Origin: an uncultured Sulfitobacter sp.
GTDB lineage: Bacteria > Pseudomonadota > Alphaproteobacteria > Rhodobacterales > Rhodobacteraceae
NCBI GenBank assembly: GCA_937928635.1
Contig: CALFWM010000005.1
Coordinates: 108,236-172,235, forward strand
DNA: 64,000 nt
Reading direction: 5' to 3'
Positions within the stretch are counted from its first letter, which is position 1. Each line of letters begins with the position of its first letter. The position numbers and the translations under genes are program-made. The notes beneath the pieces are model-generated. The model ran no database searches. It was not told where the DNA came from and was given only the letters and a program-made list of their open reading frames with translations. Positions 1 through 9,574 of this stretch are shown here, in pieces.

Positions 1-13
1 TTCCTCTAGCGCA

Positions 14-877
14 GTGCGCGGCGCACACCCCGAGGACGACGAAAATCAAAACGATGAAACCTCCCGTTCATCCGGCTTTTTCAGCCGTGTGATTGGCGCG
101 CTCAGCCCGTCTGACGCGGATACAGAAACCCTGGCTGAAATGGCGCAACAGGCCCAGCCTGCAACCCATGGCATGATCAACCTGCGCCGCATGCGCGTGG
201 ATGATGTGGCCATTCCAAAGGCCGATATTGTCGCTGTCCCCCTCAGCAGTTCGATGGACGAACTGGTGGCCGTCTTTAAGGAAAGCGGCCTGACGCGCCT
301 GCCGGTCTATGATGGCACGCTTGATACGCCGGTGGGGTTTGCCCACCTCAAAGACCTTGCACTCAATCATGGCTTTAACGGCGCGCCAAAGAATTTTGAC
401 ATGCAGGATCTGCTGCGCCCGCTGCTGTTTGTGCCCCCCAGCATGACCATTGGCGTCTTGCTCACCAAAATGCAGGCCGAACGCCGTCACATGGCGCTGG
501 TGATTGACGAATATGGCGGTGTGGACGGGCTGGCGACCATCGAGGATCTGATCGAACAGGTCATCGGAGAGATCGAGGACGAACATGACCAGGACGAAGG
601 ACAGTTCTGGACCGTTGAAAAGCCCGGCACCTACCTTGCCCTTGCCAAAACCCCGCTGGACGATTTTGAGGCCGAGATCGGCCTGTCACTGACCGATCAT
701 GATGAGGTGGACGAGGAAGAAATCGACACGTTGGGTGGGCTGGTCTCCATGCTTTCCGGGCGTGTGCCTGCGCGGGGCGAGGTCGTGTGCCATCCCGGCG
801 GCACTGAGTTTGAGATTGTCGATGCCGATCCGCGCCGCATCAAACGGCTGCGGGTCTGCATGACTCAAAGCGGGTGA
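14..877 (+). CDS. CorC/HlyC-family CBS-domain protein (5' end may be cut)
   Basis: Members of this family carry a CBS-domain pair and a C-terminal CorC/HlyC domain and are linked to magnesium/cobalt efflux or to supporting membrane transporters. Two CBS repeats span about residues 60-190, including the stretch HMALVIDEYGGVDGLATIEDLI, which is typical of the second repeat. The CorC_HlyC domain follows to the end. No membrane DUF21 domain is present, so this is the short soluble form. A GTG at position 14 can start the frame, but the frame is open to the window edge, so the true start may lie upstream. It overlaps the next gene by 4 bases, and corC-lnt is a conserved bacterial pairing. Confidence 0.88.
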   Translation: MRGAHPEDDENQNDETSRSSGFFSRVIGALSPSDADTETLAEMAQQAQPATHGMINLRRMRVDDVAIPKADIVAVPLSSSMDELVAVFKESGLTRLPVYDGTLDTPVGFAHLKDLALNHGFNGAPKNFDMQDLLRPLLFVPPSMTIGVLLTKMQAERRHMALVIDEYGGVDGLATIEDLIEQVIGEIEDEHDQDEGQFWTVEKPGTYLALAKTPLDDFEAEIGLSLTDHDEVDEEEIDTLGGLVSMLSGRVPARGEVVCHPGGTEFEIVDADPRRIKRLRVCMTQSG

Positions 878-2391
878 AATTGCCGTTGATTGGCGCGCTT
901 GTTGCGGGGGCCTTGGCCGCCTTCGCACAGGCACCCTATGATCTGCCCGCATTGTTGCTGGTGGGCATGGCGGCGGCGGTTTGGCTGTATCGCCATATGG
1001 TGCGCCCCCTGCGGGCTGCTCTTCTTGGTTGGGCCTTTGGCGTGGGGTACTTCATGCACGCCTTACAGTGGATCATGTCGCCGTTCATGGTGGATGCTGC
1101 GCGCCACGGCTGGATGGCCCCGTTCGCATTGGTGTTTCTCAGCGCGGGATTGGCGCTGTTTTGGGGGGCAGCGTTTTGGGCGGCGCGCAAACTGTCGCGC
1201 AGCTCCTGGCCCCTGATCCTGACGTGGAGTGCGGCGGAAATGCTGCGCGCCTACATCTTTACCGGCTTTCCCTGGGCGATGCCTTCTCAGGCTACCGTGG
1301 ATACGTTGGCCAGCAGGGCCTTGGCCTTTGCTGGTCCTTATGCGCTGAACCTGATCCTTATTGTCGCAGCCGTGGGCCTGGTGGCAAGGGGCAGATGGCG
1401 GCGCACACTTTTGCCGCGCGGATTTGCATTGGTCGTCCTGTTCAGCTTGTTCATGAACGCAACTGATATGAACCTTAACGTCGCAATAGGAAAACATTAT
1501 TTTCCTGATGGCGAAACGGGCAGGCCTGTGATCCGCCTGATCCAGCCCAACGCGACGCAGCGTGATAAATGGGACCCTGAAAAAATACCGGTGTTTTTCA
1601 ACCGCCAGCTGCAATACACAGCCGCCCCGCCGACGGACCCACAGGCCCCCCCCGATCTGGTGATCTGGTCTGAAACAGCCATTCCTTGGGCGCTTGATCT
1701 GGCCAGGGGGGCGCTGCGCGAAATCGCGGCGGCGGGCGGCACGGCACCTGTTGCTCTTGGCGTTCAGCGGCGCAGTGACACACGGTATTTCAACTCCATG
1801 GTGGCGCTTGACCCCACAGGCGTGCCCGCGCAGATCTATGACAAACACCACCTCGTGCCTTTTGGGGAATACATGCCGTTGGGCGATTTTCTGGCCAATT
1901 TTGGCATCTACGGATTGGCCGCGCGGGCGGGCAACGGGTATTCCGCAGGGCCCGGTGCGAAGCTGTTGGATTTTGGCCCCTTGGGCAAAGCGTTGCCGCT
2001 GATCTGCTATGAGGCTGTCTTTGCCCATGATGTGAACGCCGCCCCCGCGCGGCCTGATTTTCTGATCCAGATCACAAATGACGCGTGGTTTGGCAAAGGA
2101 GCCGGGCCCAAACAACATCTGGCGCAGGCCCGCATGCGCGCGATTGAACAGGGGCTGCCGCTGGCGCGCAGTGCCAATACCGGCATTTCAGCAATGATTG
2201 ACCCTTATGGCCGGATAACCGCCTCATTGCCCCTCAACAGCGCTGGTTTTCTGGACGTTGCCCTGCCACGCCACTTGCCAGCAACGCTTTACAGCCGCAC
2301 GGGCGATCTGCCCTTTGCAGTCTTGCTGCTGCTGGGCCTTGCCGGAGCGGCGGTGCGCGCAGGCGGTGTTGCCCGTTACCGCGGCCCATAG
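874..2391 (+). CDS. lnt: Apolipoprotein N-acyltransferase
   Basis: Lnt transfers an acyl chain from a phospholipid to the N-terminal cysteine of lipoproteins, the last step of lipoprotein maturation in the inner membrane. The first ~190 residues are hydrophobic segments, followed by a periplasmic nitrilase domain and a final membrane helix. The catalytic triad is visible: Glu267 in IWSETAIPW, Lys324 in IYDKHHLVPFGEY, and Cys378 in LICYEAVF. The length of 505 residues is normal for the family. The GTG start sits inside the GTGA overlap with the upstream stop, which implies translational coupling to the CBS-domain gene. Confidence 0.95.
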   Translation: MKLPLIGALVAGALAAFAQAPYDLPALLLVGMAAAVWLYRHMVRPLRAALLGWAFGVGYFMHALQWIMSPFMVDAARHGWMAPFALVFLSAGLALFWGAAFWAARKLSRSSWPLILTWSAAEMLRAYIFTGFPWAMPSQATVDTLASRALAFAGPYALNLILIVAAVGLVARGRWRRTLLPRGFALVVLFSLFMNATDMNLNVAIGKHYFPDGETGRPVIRLIQPNATQRDKWDPEKIPVFFNRQLQYTAAPPTDPQAPPDLVIWSETAIPWALDLARGALREIAAAGGTAPVALGVQRRSDTRYFNSMVALDPTGVPAQIYDKHHLVPFGEYMPLGDFLANFGIYGLAARAGNGYSAGPGAKLLDFGPLGKALPLICYEAVFAHDVNAAPARPDFLIQITNDAWFGKGAGPKQHLAQARMRAIEQGLPLARSANTGISAMIDPYGRITASLPLNSAGFLDVALPRHLPATLYSRTGDLPFAVLLLLGLAGAAVRAGGVARYRGP

Positions 2392-2436
2392 AGTTAAAGA
2401 TTGACGATATCGGGTGGCAGGGCTAAGCCCGTTCTA

Positions 2437-2487
2437 GCGCGCCCCAACGGCTTCCTGACGGGGCGCTTGGATATTTCAACTGGAGCA
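2437..2487 (+). promoter_or_regulatory. SAM/SAH riboswitch before metK
   Basis: A perfect 7-bp stem (2439-2445 with 2460-2466) closes a loop reading AACGGCTTCCTGAC. The downstream TGGAGCA at 2481-2487 is both the metK ribosome-binding site and the partner for pseudoknot pairing with the loop's GCTTCC. This combination of loop motif, pseudoknot and GGAGCA is the signature of the SAM/SAH riboswitch class known upstream of metK in Rhodobacterales. Ligand binding is expected to hide the ribosome-binding site and lower MetK synthesis when S-adenosylmethionine is plentiful. Structure and position are seen directly; ligand specificity is from family knowledge. Confidence 0.9.
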
Positions 2488-2492
2488 CGACC

Positions 2493-3674
2493 ATGTCCCG
2501 ACAAAATTATGTTTTTACCTCGGAATCCGTTTCCGAGGGCCACCCGGATAAGGTCTGTGACCGTATTTCTGATGCCGTTCTGGACGCATTTCTGTCCGAA
2601 GAACCAGAGGCGCGCGTGGCCGCTGAAACATTCGCCACCACCAACCGCGTTGTGATTGGCGGTGAGGTTGGCCTGTCTGATCAATCCAAGCTCAAGGATT
2701 ACATGGGCCGGGTTGAGGGCATCGTGCGCGATTGCATCAAAGACATCGGATATGAGCAGGACAAGTTTCACCATGAAACGGTTGAGGTGACCAACCTGCT
2801 GCACGAACAATCCGCGCATATCGCGCAAGGGGTCGATGCCTCCGGCAACAAAGATGAAGGTGCTGGCGATCAGGGCATCATGTTTGGCTATGCCACCAAT
2901 GAGACCGAGCATTTGATGCCCGCCCCGATCCATTATGCCCACGCGATCCTGCGCCGTCTGGCCGAAGTGCGCAAAGACGGCACCGAAGCGACCCTGCGCC
3001 CGGATGCCAAGAGCCAGCTGTCAGTGCGTTACGAAAACAGCAAACCAGTTGGCGTGACCTCCATCGTGCTGTCCACACAGCACGCCCACGAAAGCCAGAC
3101 CAGTGCGGACATTCGCGCGATTGTCGAACCCTATATTCAGGATGTGCTGCCCGCAGGCTGGATCACATTGGACACCGAATGGCACGTGAACCCAACCGGT
3201 ACTTTTGTGATTGGCGGCCCTGATGGGGATGCAGGTCTGACCGGGCGCAAGATCATCGTCGATACCTATGGTGGTGCTGCCCCGCACGGTGGCGGTGCGT
3301 TTTCCGGCAAAGACCCGACCAAAGTAGACCGCTCTGCCGCCTATGCCGCGCGCTATCTTGCGAAAAACGTGGTGGCCGCGGGCATGGCAGACAAATGCAC
3401 CATTCAATTGTCCTATGCGATTGGCGTGTCTAAACCCCTGTCGATCTACTGCGATACATTTGGCACCGGGCAGGTGCCGGATGCTGAGATTGAAAAGGCC
3501 GTTGCGGCCTGTATGGACCTCACGCCGCGCGGCATTCGCGAGCATCTGGGCATGAACCGTCCAATTTATGCACGGACAGCGGCTTATGGCCATTTTGGCC
3601 GGGCACCTGAGGCCGATGGCGGCTTTAGCTGGGAAAAGACTGATTTGATTGATCGGTTGAAAGCCGAGGTTTGA
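2493..3674 (+). CDS. metK: S-adenosylmethionine synthetase
   Basis: MetK makes S-adenosylmethionine from methionine and ATP in the cytoplasm. Family motifs are intact: EGHPDK at residues 15-20, GAGDQG at 123-128 and the glycine-rich GGGAFSGKD at 266-274. The length of 393 residues is standard. The ATG follows a GGAG whose bases also belong to the riboswitch pseudoknot, so the start is well supported and the regulation is probably translational. The next gene overlaps its stop codon. Confidence 0.98.
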   Translation: MSRQNYVFTSESVSEGHPDKVCDRISDAVLDAFLSEEPEARVAAETFATTNRVVIGGEVGLSDQSKLKDYMGRVEGIVRDCIKDIGYEQDKFHHETVEVTNLLHEQSAHIAQGVDASGNKDEGAGDQGIMFGYATNETEHLMPAPIHYAHAILRRLAEVRKDGTEATLRPDAKSQLSVRYENSKPVGVTSIVLSTQHAHESQTSADIRAIVEPYIQDVLPAGWITLDTEWHVNPTGTFVIGGPDGDAGLTGRKIIVDTYGGAAPHGGGAFSGKDPTKVDRSAAYAARYLAKNVVAAGMADKCTIQLSYAIGVSKPLSIYCDTFGTGQVPDAEIEKAVAACMDLTPRGIREHLGMNRPIYARTAAYGHFGRAPEADGGFSWEKTDLIDRLKAEV

Positions 3675-4336
3675 GCTTGATCCGGCAAGGCAGAGGATCA
3701 GTGGGCTGGCTTCTGACGGTCGCGTTGGCCGTGGGGATTGGCGCGCCTGTGCTGGCGCAAGAAGAAACGGAACAGCGGTTTCGCGTCGAGGGGGACCGCC
3801 TGTTTTACGACACCACCGTTCTGGTTGACGGGGTGGAACGCGACATTCGTTATTCTGATGTCGAAGATTTGCGCACCGTGCTGCGCCGTCACAACGGGAT
3901 TAAGGTGTTGGAGGTGAATTCCACGGGTGGCGGGCATTATCCGTCGATGGATATTGCCGCGCTGATCATTGATTTTGACCTCGACACCCATGTGGAGAAC
4001 ACCTGTGAAAGTTCCTGTGTGAACATCTTTTTGGCCGGGAACACACGGACCATGGCGCGCGGCGCGCGCATCGGGTTTCATCAGTTGTCGTGGAATGAAC
4101 GCTCTGTCGAGGAATATTACAACAAACATCGGGATCGCCGCGAATGGGACACGCCGTTTAAGTTTGCGGAATGGATGTATCAGGACACCCAGACGGAAAC
4201 GTTCAATCGGTTGGATTACCTGGTGAAACGGGGGGTCGACCCGTTGTTTGCGATCCAGACCATTCGCAAACCTGACACCAGCATGTGGTTTCCTTACCGT
4301 GCTATGCTAATGGCTGCGGGTGTTGTCACACAATAG
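3671..4336 (+). CDS. Exported ClpP/crotonase-fold protein of unknown function
   Basis: The protein starts with a hydrophobic segment ending in VLAQ, a likely signal peptide. A region resembling ClpP-type or 'predicted periplasmic' serine peptidases follows: [20 protein letters not shown] (residues ~78-97), then [15 protein letters not shown] with a candidate nucleophilic Ser, then GARIGFHQ with a candidate His. Three starts are possible: TTG at 3671 or 3677, or GTG at 3701, which places the signal peptide at the extreme N terminus. The frame overlaps the metK stop by 4 bases, so it is probably co-translated with metK. No peptidase activity can be claimed from sequence. Confidence 0.75.
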   Translation: MSLIRQGRGSVGWLLTVALAVGIGAPVLAQEETEQRFRVEGDRLFYDTTVLVDGVERDIRYSDVEDLRTVLRRHNGIKVLEVNSTGGGHYPSMDIAALIIDFDLDTHVENTCESSCVNIFLAGNTRTMARGARIGFHQLSWNERSVEEYYNKHRDRREWDTPFKFAEWMYQDTQTETFNRLDYLVKRGVDPLFAIQTIRKPDTSMWFPYRAMLMAAGVVTQ

Positions 4337-4528
4337 GCTGCAATGCGTCGGAGGATTGTGAACCGCGCTGGCAACATCGCGTTTTGACACCGATGTTGCA
4401 GGTAAGTCTGTGATTTTGGGTGTTCCTCCCAACTGCACGTCAGCGATCTCACCTGATCCCCTTGAGAAACCCGAGCGCAGTCAAGCGGTTGTACAGCGCC
4501 CAGTCGGTGCGGCTTTAAGGGGTGCGAT

Positions 4529-5359
4529 CTATCCCAGATAGGGCGGCCTTGAAAATGGTGACGGCGGACGCTTTTGCGCGTAGGTCAGCAATGCATCGGC
4601 AGTGTCTTGGTTTGACGGCAACCCATTTTCATCTGATGTCCCTTGCCGCTGCGGTGACTGTCCGATGAGGTCTCTCATCATAACGTCGGCATGTTGTTGT
4701 TCCAGCTCTTCCAGGAATTGCCAAAGATGCAGGCAAGAGGCCTCCACACTGGCGCGATGTTCGTTGCTTTTGGATTTGTCGCTGTTTGGCGTGTCGCGCA
4801 GGGAGCGCAGCTGGCGGATCATGCGGCTGACCATGGGTTTGATATCGCTGACACATTGGTTGGCAAAGCGGTTGAGCACCTTTTCAACCTCTTCTCTGGC
4901 GTAGGTCTGGCTTTCGACCTGGGCGCCGAGCATGGATTTTTGCATGGCATTGGTCACGGCCCGTTCAAAAGAGGCGGGGGAGAGTTCGTCTTTGGTGACA
5001 TAGTCCGCGCAGCCCCGTGCCATCGCCTCAAATGAAATCGTTTCCTCATCGTAGCTCGTGACCATGATGCTTGTCGCGTTGCAATTACGCGGCGACAGGT
5101 GGATCTTTTCCAGCGCATCAATTCCTGTGCCATCAGGCAGGCTGTAATCCAGAAAAATGAGGTCAAACGCGCTTTGATCAAGTTGCAGGTCAAAGGAAGA
5201 AAGGCTTTCGGCCTGCGTCACCTCACATTTTATCGGCAAACCAGAACAGAGGCGGCAGAGCTTGTGCCGGTCAAAACGCTGATCATCAAGCACAAGAACC
5301 CGCAACATGTCAGGCAAGGCAGGCATTGTACCGGGGGGTGGAAACGGGGCAGAGGGCAA
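4529..5359 (-). CDS. Stand-alone response regulator with unrecognised output region
   Basis: A receiver domain occupies about residues 18-140: acidic pair Asp25-Asp26 in VLDDQRFD, phospho-acceptor Asp71 in FLDYSLPDG, and conserved Lys123 in VTKDEL. The ~135-residue C-terminal part has no DNA-binding or catalytic motif that I recognise. It is helical and charged, contains LRSLRD and LWQFLEELEQQ, and may be a dimerisation or phosphotransfer-type module. The TTG start is preceded by AAGGAG at a 7-base distance; an internal ATG (residue 18, MLRVLVLDD) is an alternative. No histidine kinase gene is adjacent, so the partner is encoded elsewhere. Confidence 0.85.
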   Translation of the reverse strand: MPSAPFPPPGTMPALPDMLRVLVLDDQRFDRHKLCRLCSGLPIKCEVTQAESLSSFDLQLDQSAFDLIFLDYSLPDGTGIDALEKIHLSPRNCNATSIMVTSYDEETISFEAMARGCADYVTKDELSPASFERAVTNAMQKSMLGAQVESQTYAREEVEKVLNRFANQCVSDIKPMVSRMIRQLRSLRDTPNSDKSKSNEHRASVEASCLHLWQFLEELEQQHADVMMRDLIGQSPQRQGTSDENGLPSNQDTADALLTYAQKRPPSPFSRPPYLG

Positions 5360-5462
5360 TGGGCGGCTCCTTGGAGGGATAAGTGCAGTCTAGAGTAAGG
5401 GCGTTTAAGAGGCCGTTAACAGCCGCTTGCAGCTTGCCAATTGGGGCGCTAAAGGCAGGCGC

Positions 5463-6164
5463 ATGAACACAGCCTCACGCCCGCATCGCAATTTTTATGG
5501 TCGCCTTAAGGGAAAATCTCTCAAGAAGTCGCAAGCCGCGTATCTGGCCGAAGATCTTGCTGGCCTGTCGCCTGGGGCTGTCAGTTGGGAGGACAACCCG
5601 GCGCGTGATCCATTGGACCTCGCGGCGTTGTTTGAGGGCAGGCCGGTCTGGCTTGAGGTCGGTTTTGGGGGTGGTGAACATTTGGTGCATCAGGGCGCGC
5701 AGAACCCGGATGTAGGGATTATCGGATGCGAGCCCTATATCAATGGTGTGGCCATGTTGCTGGGTAAAATCCGCAGGGCTGGGGTTGATAATCTGGCAGT
5801 CTACCCCGGCGATGCGCGGGATCTGATGGATGTGCTGCCCCAAGCCTCAATCTCGCGGGCATTTCTGCTTTACCCCGACCCCTGGCCCAAGGCGCGCCAT
5901 CATCGGCGTCGGTTTGTCACGCAGGAGCATTTGGCCCCGCTGGCGCGTGCGCTCAAACCGGGTGCCATATTCCGGGTGGCGACAGATATTGAGGACTATG
6001 TGCGCCAGACACTGGAAGAAGTGCCGCAAGCGGGTTTTGAGTGGCTGGCAGAGAGCGCGCGTGATTGGCGTGAGCCCTGGGAGGATTGGACCCCGACGCG
6101 TTACGAACAAAAAGCCCTGCGTGAGGGGCGGGTGCCACATTATTTGACGTTCTGCAAGACCTGA
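5463..6164 (+). CDS. trmB: tRNA (guanine-N7-)-methyltransferase
   Basis: TrmB methylates G46 in the tRNA variable loop, using S-adenosylmethionine. The SAM-binding motif is visible as WLEVGFGGGEHL, followed by IGCEPYINGV and the family signature LLYPDPWPKARHHRRRF. The chosen ATG gives MNTASRPHRNFYGRLKGK, a typical N terminus for alphaproteobacterial TrmB; the frame extends 12 codons further upstream without a better start. Proximity to metK is common in this order. An intergenic palindromic repeat element lies just downstream. Confidence 0.95.
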   Translation: MNTASRPHRNFYGRLKGKSLKKSQAAYLAEDLAGLSPGAVSWEDNPARDPLDLAALFEGRPVWLEVGFGGGEHLVHQGAQNPDVGIIGCEPYINGVAMLLGKIRRAGVDNLAVYPGDARDLMDVLPQASISRAFLLYPDPWPKARHHRRRFVTQEHLAPLARALKPGAIFRVATDIEDYVRQTLEEVPQAGFEWLAESARDWREPWEDWTPTRYEQKALREGRVPHYLTFCKT

Positions 6165-6192
6165 GGATGCCGGAGCGGGCAAGCCCGCAGAC

Positions 6193-6275
6193 TATTTTAT
6201 TGATTTTGCTCCTCAAAATCGGTTTGCGAGACGCTGTCTCGCGCTCTGGGAATATTATGGCCAAAAAGAAGGGGA
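6193..6275 (+). repeat. Two-hairpin intergenic repeat, copy 1
   Basis: The first hairpin is GATTTTG (6202-6208) with CAAAATC (6214-6220). The second is GCGAGAC (6226-6232), loop GCT, GTCTCGC (6236-6242). The tail TCTGGGAATATTATGGCC follows, then AAAAAG. The same layout appears near 14379, 45190 and, in part, 21869. It lies between trmB and aroA. There is no long T run, so it is not a classical terminator. Confidence 0.8.
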
Positions 6276-6335
6276 GGCGTTGGCACGGGACGTGCTTGGG
6301 GCTAGAAGCGGGGGACGCAATGTAAGGACCTGCCC

Positions 6336-7688
6336 ATGTCGAGCCACGGTGAGCCCATTCCCATGATTTCAAGCGCCTGTGGGCCGCTGAGCGGGACAGC
6401 AGAAGTCCCCGGAGATAAGTCGATTTCGCACCGGTCCCTGATACTGGGCGCGATGGCCGTGGGTGAAACCACCATCGAAGGGCTTTTGGAGGGGCAGGAC
6501 GTTTTGGATACGGCCAAGGCGATGCAGGCCTTCGGCGCAGAGGTGACCAACCATGGCGGCGGGCGCTGGTCCGTGCAGGGCGTCGGGGTTGGTGGTTTTG
6601 CCGAGCCGGAAAACGTGATTGATTGCGGCAATTCCGGCACCGGGGTGCGCCTGATCATGGGGGCGATGGCGACCTCTCCGATTGTTGCAACCTTTACAGG
6701 GGATGCCAGTCTGAACGGGCGGCCCATGGCGCGGGTCACCGATCCGCTGGCCCTGTTCGGCACGCAGGCCGTCGGGCGCGCCGGCGGGCGTTTGCCGATG
6801 ACGATTGTCGGGGCGCAGGACCCCCTGCCGGTGCGGTACGAGGTGCCTGTGCCGTCGGCGCAGGTGAAATCCGCGGTTTTGCTTGCCGGGCTGAACGCGC
6901 CGGGCAAAACAGTTGTGGTTGAGGCCGAGGCCACGCGCGATCATACCGAACGGATGCTGGCCGGGTTTGGCGCGGAAATTACGTCAGAGCACAAGGATGA
7001 AGGGCGTGAAATTACGCTGACCGGGCAGCCGGAGCTGAAACCCCAGCATATTGATGTGCCGCGCGATCCATCTTCGGCCGCGTTTCCGGTCTGTGCGGCG
7101 TTGATCGTACCTGGGTCGGACGTGCTGGTGCCGGGCATCGGGCTGAACCCCACGCGGGCCGGATTGTTTGCAACCCTGCGCGATATGGGCGCCGATCTGA
7201 CCTATGAGAATGAGCGTGAAGAAGGCGGCGAGCCGGTTGCAGATCTGCGCGCACGCTTTTCGCCAGACCTGAAAGGGATCGAGGTGCCGCCCGCGCGCGC
7301 GGCCTCCATGATTGATGAATATCCGGTGCTGTCGGTGGTGGCGTCTTTTGCGCAAGGCAAGACGATGATGGCCGGCGTGAAAGAACTGCGGGTCAAGGAA
7401 AGTGACCGGATTGATGCCATGGCCAAGGGCCTGCGCGCCAATGGGATTGAGGTTGATGAGGGGCCTGACTGGTGGTCCGTCACCGGGCGCGGGCATGGTC
7501 AGGTGCCGGGCGGGGGGCTTTGTGCCAGCCAGTTGGATCACCGCATTGCGATGTCTTTTTTGATCTTGGGCATGGCGGCCAATGCGCCCGTGCGGGTCGA
7601 CGATGGCGGGCCAATTGCAACGTCCTTTCCGATTTTTGAGCCGCTGATGGAGGCGCTGGGTGCGCAGGTGTCGCGCAGCACCGCATGA
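6336..7688 (+). CDS. aroA: 3-phosphoshikimate 1-carboxyvinyltransferase (EPSP synthase)
   Basis: AroA joins shikimate-3-phosphate and phosphoenolpyruvate in the shikimate pathway for aromatic amino acids. Two repeated beta-alpha domains are covered over 450 residues. Visible motifs are GDKSISHR with Lys28, the signature GNSGTG at 98-103, and VKESDRI near residue 350. The ATG has AAGGA upstream; a later in-frame ATG (MISSACGPL) is possible but would cut the N terminus. It overlaps the following membrane-protein gene in an ATGA junction, and cmk follows in the same run. aroA-cmk-rpsA is a conserved order. Confidence 0.97.
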   Translation: MSSHGEPIPMISSACGPLSGTAEVPGDKSISHRSLILGAMAVGETTIEGLLEGQDVLDTAKAMQAFGAEVTNHGGGRWSVQGVGVGGFAEPENVIDCGNSGTGVRLIMGAMATSPIVATFTGDASLNGRPMARVTDPLALFGTQAVGRAGGRLPMTIVGAQDPLPVRYEVPVPSAQVKSAVLLAGLNAPGKTVVVEAEATRDHTERMLAGFGAEITSEHKDEGREITLTGQPELKPQHIDVPRDPSSAAFPVCAALIVPGSDVLVPGIGLNPTRAGLFATLRDMGADLTYENEREEGGEPVADLRARFSPDLKGIEVPPARAASMIDEYPVLSVVASFAQGKTMMAGVKELRVKESDRIDAMAKGLRANGIEVDEGPDWWSVTGRGHGQVPGGGLCASQLDHRIAMSFLILGMAANAPVRVDDGGPIATSFPIFEPLMEALGAQVSRSTA

Positions 7689-8197
7689 GCCGGGCGGCCC
7701 GGATCCTCTGGGTTAGTGCGGTAAGTGCAGCACTGTGCCTTGTGGCCCTCGCCGTATTGACCAGATTGTCACTGGAGCCTGACGGATTGCCGATTTTTGA
7801 CAGCCGTCTGATGGGATACAGCGCCCCGGAGGCACGGGGGTTTCTGTCAGCGTTAAACGCGGATCAGGTGGCGCAGTATCTGGGCATTTTTCGCCAGCTT
7901 GATACGGTATTTCCGTTGCTGTTGGCCTTTAGTCTGGGTGGTACATTGTGGCTCAACACAGTCTGGGTGGCGTGGCCTCTGCGCGCCGTCTTGCTGGTCT
8001 TGCCAGTGATCTACCTGATCTGTGACCTGTCTGAAAACGCGAAGGTTGCCGTGATGTTGCGCAGCGGGGTTGATGTGTCTGATCAGATCATTGCACAGGC
8101 CAGCCGGTTGACGCAGATAAAATGGGTGGTGCTAGGGGTCAGCATGTTGACCTGTCTTGTGGTGTGGCAGTGGCGCGTGCGCAGGGGGCTGAGATGA
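7685..8197 (+). CDS. Four-helix integral membrane protein, unknown function
   Basis: The 170-residue product has about four hydrophobic segments: residues ~8-27, ~78-95, ~101-118 and ~147-163. Short polar loops include [16 protein letters not shown] between the first two helices. I recognise no catalytic motif or named family. The ATG overlaps the aroA stop and the last codons overlap the cmk start, so it is translated as part of the aroA-cmk operon. The function is unknown. Confidence 0.8.
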   Translation: MSRAARILWVSAVSAALCLVALAVLTRLSLEPDGLPIFDSRLMGYSAPEARGFLSALNADQVAQYLGIFRQLDTVFPLLLAFSLGGTLWLNTVWVAWPLRAVLLVLPVIYLICDLSENAKVAVMLRSGVDVSDQIIAQASRLTQIKWVVLGVSMLTCLVVWQWRVRRGLR

Positions 8198-8805
8198 ACG
8201 GATTTACAGTAGCAATTGACGGGCCTGCGGCCTCGGGCAAAGGCACGATTTCAAAGGCGGTTGCGGCCCATTTCGGGTTTGCGCATCTGGATACGGGATT
8301 GCTTTACCGGGCGGTGGCGGCAAAGGTGCTGGCGGGGGCCGATCCTGCGGCGGCAGCACGCGCGCTGGTGACTGATGATCTGGAAAGTGACGCGCTGCGC
8401 ACGCCTGAGGTTGCGCAAAAGTCCAGTCAGGTGGCTGTGATCCCGCAGGTGCGCGCAGCACTGGTCGATTTTCAGCGCAGCTTTGCCGCACGTGCCGGGG
8501 GTGCTGTGCTGGATGGACGCGACATCGGCACGGTGATTTGCCCAGATGCGCAGGTCAAACTGTTTGTCACGGCCAATGCGCAGGTGCGCGCCCGCCGCCG
8601 GTTTAAGGAATTGTCGGGCAAAGGCATGGATGTCACGTTTGAAGACGTATTGGCAGATGTCAAAGCGCGCGATGCCCGTGACCGTGACCGGGCAGAGGCG
8701 CCGTTGAAACTCGCCGAGGATGCAGTTGAAATTGATACCTCAGCGCTGAGCATTGCGGATGCGGTTGCCACATCTGTGGCCCTGATTGGGGGCAGGATGC
8801 CTTGA
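8194..8805 (+). CDS. cmk: Cytidylate kinase
   Basis: Cmk phosphorylates CMP and dCMP with ATP. The N-terminal P-loop is GPAASGKGT at residues 10-18. [11 protein letters not shown] and [14 protein letters not shown] are family motifs for substrate binding, and [10 protein letters not shown] is the lid/NMP region. The ATG at 8194 overlaps the upstream stop (ATGA) and puts the P-loop at its usual position; the longer upstream frame is not needed. In many bacteria cmk is followed directly by rpsA. Here three genes separate them. Confidence 0.97.
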   Translation: MNGFTVAIDGPAASGKGTISKAVAAHFGFAHLDTGLLYRAVAAKVLAGADPAAAARALVTDDLESDALRTPEVAQKSSQVAVIPQVRAALVDFQRSFAARAGGAVLDGRDIGTVICPDAQVKLFVTANAQVRARRRFKELSGKGMDVTFEDVLADVKARDARDRDRAEAPLKLAEDAVEIDTSALSIADAVATSVALIGGRMP

Positions 8806-8961
8806 GTTGACCCCACTGGCGGCAAATCAAGGCATCTCGACCCTAACGTTTCAGGGCCAAAACGCGGTGGTCAAAGGGCCGCACAAAACATTCACCTTTT
8901 GGTGTATCGCTTTTTCTGTGTGATTTGATCTAGGCTACTTCTTGAAAAGGAGACCTGCCTG

Positions 8962-9549
8962 ATGTTCCGATCGCTTTGTTTTGCCGCTGCCCTGTTCCCT
9001 GCCATTGCCTTTGCACAAAACGCGACGGCACCTGAAACCACGCCAGAAGCTACCCCGGAGGCCGCGCCAGAGGCCCCGCTGGCCGCCGTGCCAGAAGCCC
9101 CGATGACCATGGCGCGCCTTGCCGCCATTGTGCAGCGGCTTGACCCTGATGTGGTGGCACGTGGCCCCGCGATGGAGTTTACGCTGGACGGTATCCCGGT
9201 GATTGTCGTGGCGGATGCACGTGCTGACCGGATGCGGGCGATGGTGCCTATTGCCTCTGCCGAAGGGCTGTCTGAGGCCGATCTGATGCGCATGATGCAG
9301 GCGAATTTCGACAGTGCCCTGGATGCACGATATGCGGTTGCCAATGGCCGGTTGTGGGGGGTGTTCATTCACCCTCTGTCCCCCTTGAAGCAGGATCAGT
9401 TCCTGTCTGGCTTGGTCCAGACCGTCACTGTTGCGCGCACCTATGGAACCGCCTATTCCGGCGGTGGTGCGGTGTTTGGTGGTGGGGACAGCAACGGGAT
9501 TTATCAGGAACTGCTGGATGAGTTGAGGAAGAAGGGCCAAGAATTGTGA
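8962..9549 (+). CDS. Secreted protein with A/P/E-rich linker, possibly YbjN/T3SS-chaperone-like fold
   Basis: A signal peptide (MFRSLCFAAALFPAIAFAQ) is followed by a low-complexity linker rich in Ala, Pro, Glu and Thr (about residues 20-48). A ~145-residue domain then contains MEFTLDGIPVIVVADARAD, a DLMRMMQANFDSALDARYAV helix, and RLWGVFIHPLSPL. This alternation resembles YbjN-like or type III chaperone-like folds, but the match is weak and offered only as a possibility. AAGGAG sits 9 bases before the ATG. It is followed by a rhodanese gene about 25 bases downstream. Confidence 0.7.
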   Translation: MFRSLCFAAALFPAIAFAQNATAPETTPEATPEAAPEAPLAAVPEAPMTMARLAAIVQRLDPDVVARGPAMEFTLDGIPVIVVADARADRMRAMVPIASAEGLSEADLMRMMQANFDSALDARYAVANGRLWGVFIHPLSPLKQDQFLSGLVQTVTVARTYGTAYSGGGAVFGGGDSNGIYQELLDELRKKGQEL

Positions 9550-9574
9550 AAACCACAACTATAGGGATCATACG

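Noticed and set aside
1063..2118. Long minus-strand frame opposite lnt
   Set aside because: Composition is that of an antisense shadow (rich in Arg, Gln and His), and lnt on the other strand has a full catalytic triad.
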